64,000 bases of DNA from Morinoia aosen. Its lineage: Eukaryota > Arthropoda > Malacostraca > Amphipoda > Talitridae. This document shows, piece by piece, positions 57,091-64,000 of the stretch (the first letter of the stretch is position 1; every line of letters starts with the position of its first letter). The DNA lies in NCBI GenBank assembly GCA_030386875.1, contig CM059560.1, forward strand, positions 21,446,683-21,510,682, written 5' to 3'. A program made the position numbers and the translations under genes. Below the pieces are notes generated by a model that was not told the origin of the DNA, did not search any database, and was given only the letters and a program-made list of their open reading frames with translations.

Positions 57091-58316
57091 AAATCGTGTT
57101 GCTCCCTCAAATACACAAACAATGAACGCGGCAATAAAAACCTAGGAACGAATACTAAATGCCCTGCTAGACCTAAAAAATGCAATAACTCCACTAAAGA
57201 TCTGCCTATTGAGATAAATATTATCAAAATATTGTACATAAATGCTCGCTGTCTCAATGGTAAAATGGATGACGTACGAGTAATGTTGATCACCAACGAT
57301 ATCGATATTTTATGCGTATCTGAAACATGGTTCGATTCACGAGTCGAAAGCTCATATCTCAGCATTACCGGGTACAAATTGTACCGTTATGACGGAGTCA
57401 AGAGTAAGAGAGGTAGCGGTTCATGCATTTTCATCGAAGATGTCTACTCTACATCCTTAGTTCCGATAAAAGAAAAATGCGAAGACAGAAATGGTTTGGC
57501 TCAATGTTCAAGTAAACAAACACAAGTCTTTCATTATCGGCAGTCTTTACAGACATCCGTCAGCATCTCTTCGTCCAACATTAGATTTCATTGAAAATAC
57601 GCTTAGATCAATCTCAGCAGCCAAAAAGTCTTTCTATGTTTTCGGAGATTTTAGCGTAGATCTAACAAATAAAAACAATCAGCTAAGCAAGATGCTGCAC
57701 AGACTTAATCTTTCTCAAATGGTCCAAGAACCAACGCGAATTACCAACACTTCCAAAACTCTTCTTGACCTAGCAATTACAAACAATCCCCAAGCAGTAC
57801 TCAGCACAGAAATCTTACCGTCCTTTTCTGATCACCATTCGGTAGAACGCCAAATCAATATTGCAAAAGAGAAACAAAAATCTAGTTACATTACATATCG
57901 CATGAAAAACCACTACTCCCTTGAAATATTTCAAGAAAAGCTATTAGACAGATGGAGTGAATTTCAAGGCATGGAAAACACCGATGATGTCAATCTATAA
58001 GTTTCGCTTTTCACCGAAAATTTCGTATCAGCTCTTAACGAATGCGCACCTTTCATTACGAAGAAAGTTAAGCCAAGAATTTCTAAATGGATAACAGATG
58101 CGATAAAACGGTTGAGCAGAGCTAAAAGAAATATGCAGCGTGAGTACAAACTGAATAAATCAGACAGTACGCGTCGAAAATTATATAAAGATCATGAGAA
58201 GATCCTACGAAGAAAAGTTAAGGAAGCAAAACGGGACTACTTCCACAAAGAACTCTTGGCGGCAAAACAAAACCCTAAAAGAACTTGGGAAATCATTAGA
58301 GAAGTTGCTCAGTATA
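57091..58316 (+). pseudogene. CR1-like LINE endonuclease region, copy B
   Basis: Copy of the endonuclease frames of copy A (57232-57594 and 57491-58000, linker 58112-58336), with the same frameshifts. The first His of HINARC is Tyr here. Confidence 0.82.
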
Positions 58317-58899
58317 ATAATTTTAAACAATTTTAAACAATTTAAACAATTTATTTACCACAGGTGATGCAGAAGTAGAATGTTTCTTAAGTCTAGTACA
58401 ATGGTTAAATTTGAGTATAGCTACCTGTGGGCCCGAACAAGTTCAGCGACTTCTAGGGCATCCTATCATCACGTTATTCTAATGTGTACAATAATGTTTA
58501 ACCTAGTTTACTTAACCTGGTTTCGCATTAGACTGATCATTGAGATAATTTACTCGATATTTTATGCTGTATTTTACCATATAGGTCAAATCGGCTATAT
58601 TTAACAGTATGTTCGATAAAACGATTCAAGAGCAGACCGAAGGTCGGTTATGTTACCCAAAGCAAGTTACATTATTACATTATCATTAGTTACATGTAGG
58701 AGGCAAGATTTGACATGGTGATCTTACACGACTAGTATTCTGATAGGAAGTGAGACTCAAGATGTCTTTTGAATACTTTGTACGAATTACATTTACTTAT
58801 CTCAGCAGGTATAGAGTTCCAAGTTTTGGTTCCAACGAAGAGGATACTGTGTTGCGACCGGGCCTTCGAATAAATTCAGAATTCAGAATGCAAAAGCAC
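58317..58899 (-). mobile_element. Reverse 5'-truncated LINE fragment, copy B
   Basis: Copy of 14268-14850, with the same TTGTTTAAA-type tail. Confidence 0.6.
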
Positions 58900-59862
58900 T
58901 TTTGACAACCCCTCAAAAATGGCGAATGACTTTAACACTTTCTTCTCAAAAGTTGGCGAAGATGTTTTCAATGAAGTACCCGGGATAGTTTCACACACAT
59001 CTACAGAGGCAAATCCGAGCGATGTTTCATCCCCAAATAGTAGCAACAAGTGGAGACCAAAGCCTAGCGTCATAGAGATACGAAAAATCTTATACTCACT
59101 AAAGAATACTAAAGCGACTGGACATGATGGCATAAGCCTCCAACATATAAAAGACAGATTCCCTGTCACAGCACCCCTTTTTCGCTTGATAAAAAATACA
59201 TCTATAGTCACAAACAAGTTTCCCGATCAATGGAAACTATCCATTATTAAGCCATTACATAAATCTGGTGATATCGACATAGCGTCAAACTACAGACCAA
59301 TCAGTCTCCTGCCTGTTATGTCCAAAATATTAGAAAAAGTAATAACAAACCAGCTCTCGTCTTACATAGACGAGTCACATCTACTGCATCGCAATCAATA
59401 TGCTTACAGAAGGAATACCAGTACTCAGGAAGCCCTGTTAAACATAACAGAAAAAATTTACAATGATATTGACAAAAAAAAATTAACTCTCTTACTATTG
59501 CTTGATATCTCCAAAGCTTTCGACAGTGTTGAGCATAAGAAACTTCTACAAAAAATTTTAACCCTCAGAATAGACACTCAGTGGTTTGAAAGCTACCTAC
59601 TAAACTGCTCTCATGCAGTGAGTGTGCTTGAATAACAAAATGTCATCATTCATACCAAATAATTTTGGCGTTCCTCAAGGTTCAATCATCGGCCCACTCC
59701 TATTTTCAATTTTCATAAATGATTTCCCACCATGCCTGCAAACACAAAAATCTCAATGTATGCTGATGACGTACAAATTGCCATGACAAGCTCAACAGCG
59801 GATTTAAAGAAACACAAGCCAACGCTGAAAACCTGCGAAATCTGAAATTGCGGTATGACCAT
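58900..59862 (+). pseudogene. CR1-like LINE RT, truncated, copy B
   Basis: Copy of the RT region of copy A up to the sequence just after the YADD box. It stops abruptly at 59862 where an LTR-like sequence begins, so the thumb and C-terminus are missing from this window. Confidence 0.85.
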
Positions 59863-60100
59863 GTGTGCGCACTTTGTCTGTACATGTGTTCGTACGTATG
59901 CTAATGCAACGCCTGGGTGCGGTTCTGCCGCAATCCGCACGCTTAGTCAGCAATTTGACAGTATAAAAGAGCGTGTGGAGACTTCTAGAGTCGCATTTGG
60001 ACCGTGTTCCTCCCCTGTACAACATCCCTACCAGTAAATGTCGCACAGTAACCAGCGTTATCACTAACCCTCGGACTTCACACCTACTCTTGGCGTTACA
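59862..60100 (+). mobile_element. Putative LTR, 239 bp
   Basis: It begins TGTGTGCGCAC and ends GGCGTTACA (TG...CA), exactly where copy B departs from copy A. It contains GTATAAAAGAG (59961) as a TATA box and is followed by TGGTGGCGAGAC, a primer-binding-type sequence. No second LTR is inside the window, so this is the 5' end of an LTR element running past 64000, or the leftover of one. Confidence 0.6.
59962..59968 (+). promoter_or_regulatory. TATA box of the putative LTR
   Basis: TATAAAA, about 100 bases into the LTR, with a GC-rich stretch upstream. Confidence 0.5.
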
Positions 60101-60101
60101 C

Positions 60102-60118
60102 TGGTGGCGAGACAAGTG
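60102..60118 (+). other. Putative primer-binding site
   Basis: TGGTGGCGAGACAAGTG directly after the LTR. The TGG start fits a tRNA CCA end; the tRNA is not identified. Confidence 0.5.
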
Positions 60119-63100
60119 ACGGACCCACGAATTCGCGAAGATATATTTGAGAAGAAAAGAAGATAAAGTATTCGACGGGAAACCTAAATAAGTTTGAGAA
60201 GAGGGTCGAGTGACTTCAGCAAATCAAGACGACGGTGATAACTACAGAGAATTCGAGAGAACTCCAGGAAGATCGTCTGGTGAAGAGAAGAAATCTACAT
60301 TCTACGAAGATTATCTGCAGAGACTGCAGAGCAACGAGATATCGACTATAAGGACAGCATCTACAGACAGAGAGGTTCAGAGTTCTACGGAGAGGGCGAC
60401 TACGGAGCTCATAATTTCAACTACGAGGTGATTCAGCCGACTACAGTTACGTCATCTTCGTGCTACGGGCGGAGCCGTGACGGTGCATCGTTTCCAACGA
60501 CTGCAGAGATCGCGACATCGTGCGACAACTGCAACTACTATTTAAGATAAGTAAAGCAGCAATTAATGGTGATAATTGTAACAGTGCCGTTGCAGCTAAC
60601 TATTCATTGCACGTGAGGAAAGCAGCGTGCAGCGTGCGCGTCAGCCAGTACGTGCGGGCGTCAAGGTCAAACAGAGCTAGGCTGTACTTGCAGTTGCAGA
60701 GAGCAGGCTGTGTGTTCAATGACCCCTAGACATGAGCTGTTTTCAAGGTGTTACGAGTCTTATTTTTTAAAAGTGAGTGGCGCTATTTTCTCGAAGTGTT
60801 GCTATAAGTGCTTCAAGTAATTTTGTATTGTTTTAGTTGTGTAAATTTAATCTTGAGCAACGTTAAACTCATTTGAGCAGTGATGTTATTTGTGTAATAC
60901 GTAGAGACCAAACTCGTAACGTAATTATGCCTGAAATTTCAGTATCGAGTGATTTTCGAAATAGTAGAATGCCTACCACAGTTTTTTTTCTTATGTGGAT
61001 ATATTGGCGACAGAGAGACAAGTATACTTAAATGCCTTCTGTGGTCTGTACAACATGTAGGTCATGTGAGATTTATTTTTTTGCTGGTTGCGTCTGGTAG
61101 GATGATGGAGGGGGGAACTGCATTCCAATTTGCCCAAAGGTGATGCTGAAGACCTTTGTAAAAATCAACTTTCTAGCGTTAGAGTATAGTAAAATTAGAA
61201 CAGGAATTGAAAGATAGTTTTCGACTAGTACAGAGCAGGCTGAGGATTAAGCCTAGCGAGAAATAATAACGATGAAATATGACGTAATGATGAGAAATTA
61301 ATGATGAAATATTTTGTGGCTTTTAATGTGCTGAGAAGTGTTATGTGACTTCGAGAATTAAGGATAAATATAAGTAGGAAGGAGTAAAGATACTCTTCCG
61401 AGTGAGGTAAAATATCGTGGATGATATTCTGATGATACCTGATGTGCACGGATAGCACGGTTAAGGTAAGAATGAAGTATTTTTGAATACCGTAAATAAT
61501 GCAGAGTGTCTGATGACAGACATGGTTGCCCAGAGGAGGCGTAAAGAGTAATATTTGCTACGGTAGAGAGAGCCTCGAAAATGGCGGTGCTGTGGGGCAG
61601 CGAATAACCCCGAGACAGAAATGCTGTGGGGCTATCTGGGAAAAGGCAAATTAGTACCAGGTAATTCTATCAGCGAGGTCAAAGTATTGAAGTAGAAATG
61701 AATTCGCGCAGACAATTAAGTGAGTAAGCTTTAGAGAAGCGAATGTTTGCGATGTTCCCGGTAATGCGAATCTACCCAGGGTCGACAGTGTTTGTGGTGA
61801 AAGTTTCAATGCCATCTCTGGTAAAGACGTTGGGGTAGTATCTGTAGAACCGAGGCATTGTTGTAACGATATTCGTGTTGATGGACTAGGAATTAATGCC
61901 ATTGATACCATGATGATCAGAGTAGCATTGTAGATTGCGGTTGTCATTGTGCTGGCGAACAGAGGTAACATACAAGAGAAGTAATGAGAGGCGTTAGACG
62001 CCCATTAATTAACCACGCGTGGTGGTGAGGTATTAAGTTAAGAGTAACTAGTAATAGAGTGTACAGAGTGTAGAGTGTGCAGAGCTGCACGCAGCTGCAC
62101 CGAGACATTGAACTCGGAGAAAAAAGAGCACTAGACGACATGCAAACGCTGACTCATACGCCAGACAGAGAGGCGCCTTATTTCCGGTGTCTGTGTTTAG
62201 CAACAGTAGCCAGCCGAGGTACGACGGCGTGGGATGAATATGACTGGTAAATAGTCATGAAGAAGATGTGTTTTGAAGCATGAATATGACTGGTGAATAG
62301 TCATGAATAAGATGTGTTTTGGCTGTTGATTAATGATGTTTAATTTATCTCTTCGTTTTGTTTTGAAGAGAGTGGCTGTTCTTAATGTTTTTGAGCACGT
62401 TTACGATCTAGTGCGTCATACAAGTCATTTTGCAAGCCTACCCGAATTTCACACTCAGTATAGTTTTATGTTGTGTATTTTATTATTCAAACGTAAAAGA
62501 ATGCAAAATTTATCGTCAAGTCTCTCAAAGTTTCTACGGGATAATTAACAACTGATTGAACGATTAAAATTTAGAGTGCTTAACGTACGTCAATATTGAT
62601 TTTTACCTTGACAACTTTTCGTGTACGTAGCGTAAAATGTGTGTTTCTTATGTATTGAATTGTGTCTTTTTGTTTTATTTGCTTATGCTTCATGTTAACC
62701 TCGTATATGCATTAGTATTTAACCTTTTTAATTAAGGCATTAACGTAACGCGATATGTGAAACGTAAAATGGCCGTTCACAGTGTAACAGTTCAACAAGT
62801 ACAGTATAATAATACGTAATTTTCTTGTGCAAAAGCAGTACGTGATTTTTGATTGTGATCTGTCGTGGCAAGAAACATTGATGACCTTGCAGAAATTTAT
62901 TTTTTCATTGTGCATCGAGGCTGAAAATGCCCCAGTTTTGCTCACGATAGAAACGGTTAATTAACAGTTTTTAGTTTTGAATTCCACATTTGCGAGATAA
63001 GATTACTGATGTATTTTGTTTAATGAGAAATTTGAATGTCTGTAACGAAAATTAAATGTAAATGCGAAATTTAGTCGTTTTTATTAGTTTAGCAATTATG

Positions 63101-64000
63101 TTACGGGAAAATTCTTGGATGCTAATGAGGAAGCTACTTTTTGCTTCTCATTTCACTTTATTTGTGCATTCATGTACGAAAGTTTGCGCTCTAGCCATGC
63201 TAATCGTTTTTGTATTGAATTCCAATTTCAGTTCGAGCGTGTGCGAGCGGTAAGAAGACATCTGTAACGCGATTCATGCTGCTGTGCCAGCAAGGAAGCA
63301 CAGCGAGTACAGCCGAGTCACGCAGTCACACGTGACGGGGTACGCACTATGCAGTGCGGAGTCCGGCTGCGACAGGCTGGCGCCCAGCAACTGTCAACAA
63401 ACATCGATGGCCTTGGCGGCAGCTAAGCTTCGCATGCAGCGAAGAGATTACTGGACTTTGCCTTCGCGCGCAGTCAAGAGATTACTGAAAGAGATTACCT
63501 TCGCGCGCAGTGATTTGAAAAGAGTAACTTACCTTGAAGATTTAATGTGGTTTTAATACTTTACAGTGTTACTTTACCATGTTCGTAATGTTGAAAACGT
63601 GGTTTAATAAATTTTGAAACTTGAAAGTAGGTAATTATAAATTCAGTCATTCAAAAATTATGACTTTGTTTACATTTTGTTACGATTTTATTACGATAAT
63701 TTGGAAACCCGATTTTCATATTCATACTTGATGTCTTAAACTAGCGTGTGTTCGATTTTGTTACGTATTATCTTATATCTTACTCCACGTTCTATATCGT
63801 TATGTTACCGATAGAATTAAGTTTTACGAGTCTACGGTACTCTGTTTATTCTGATTGGTTGTTTTACTAATAGTGGAAAAATTCTGTTCTAATTTGTGCG
63901 ATGTTTGGTTATAAGATTATCCAACTTATATTTTTAAGTCTACGGTAACGAAGACGATGTTTTGAATGTTTCTTTTTGGTGAAAACTTTAATGATGCTTT
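60119..64000 (+). other. Sequence after the putative LTR; no protein recognised
   Basis: It holds only short open frames (for example 60210-60431, 63284-63556), none resembling gag, pol or host genes. Features are a 46-bp tandem duplication at 62235-62321 and repeated CTTCGCGCGCAGT near 63463 and 63502. If the LTR reading is right, most of this is the non-coding interior of a non-autonomous element. Confidence 0.4.
62235..62321 (+). repeat. 46-bp tandem duplication
   Basis: TGAATATGACTGGT... at 62235 recurs at 62281 with a few changes (AAATAG/GAATAG, GAAGAAG/GAATAAG). Confidence 0.85.

Larger units (their letters stand above)
46275..59862 (+). repeat. Segmental duplication, copy B
   Basis: This is the second copy of bases 1-15813, direct orientation. 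The coordinate offset is 46274 before the insertion sites, about 44099 after them, and 44049 after the small deletion near 57107. It lacks the two transposon insertions of copy A and preserves their empty site around 46977-46998. Its right edge falls inside the CR1-like LINE, where an LTR-like sequence starts. Confidence 0.93.

Overview
The window looks like nuclear DNA of an arthropod, most likely an insect. It is AT-rich, has spliced genes with long introns, and is dense in degenerate transposable elements of types common in insects: mariner, I/Jockey-like and CR1-like LINEs, BEL/Pao and other LTR retrotransposons, a Penelope-like tail, tRNA-derived SINEs and MITEs. No operons, Shine-Dalgarno sites or other prokaryotic features are seen. 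The species cannot be named from sequence alone.

Layout. Bases 1-15813 and 46275-59862 are two near-identical direct copies of one segment, about 46 kb apart from start to start. Each carries a tRNA-derived SINE, a dead mariner, a dead I-type LINE with RNase H, exons 1 and 2 of a NUDT2-like gene, a foldback MITE, a mariner 3' end and a CR1-like LINE that also has an OTU protease domain. Copy A alone has two extra insertions: a 565-bp hAT-like MITE with an 8-bp target duplication, and a 1591-bp element with a TTA target duplication. Copy B preserves the empty site. Copy B ends at 59862, inside the LINE, where an LTR-like sequence begins.

The one complete host gene is NUDT2 (Ap4A hydrolase), plus strand, in three exons (7548-7659, 10158-10276, 20844-21050) giving 145 residues. 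Its 10.6-kb second intron holds the OTU-LINE, a minisatellite, a LINE gag-like remnant and a hairpin. Copy B has only exons 1 and 2, with a Gly8Asp change. A second likely host exon, of unknown identity, lies on the minus strand at 27258-27884.

From 23.5 to 26.7 kb there is a mosaic of short tandem and interspersed repeats, microsatellites and a tRNA-like SINE. From 29993 to 44610 there is a complete BEL/Pao retrotransposon on the minus strand, flanked by TCCGT. Its coding region has a frameshift, an in-frame stop and no integrase core. Its LTRs contain a 27-bp tandem array (19 units left, 20 right). The right LTR is split inside that array by a younger non-autonomous LTR retrotransposon (37774-43691, GTTT target duplication, LTRs differing at one base that I can see). 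Between the BEL element and copy B lie small fragments of a CR1-like LINE, a G-rich minisatellite, a Penelope-like GIY-YIG tail and a SWIM zinc finger. The last 4 kb follow an LTR and primer-binding site but show no recognisable protein.
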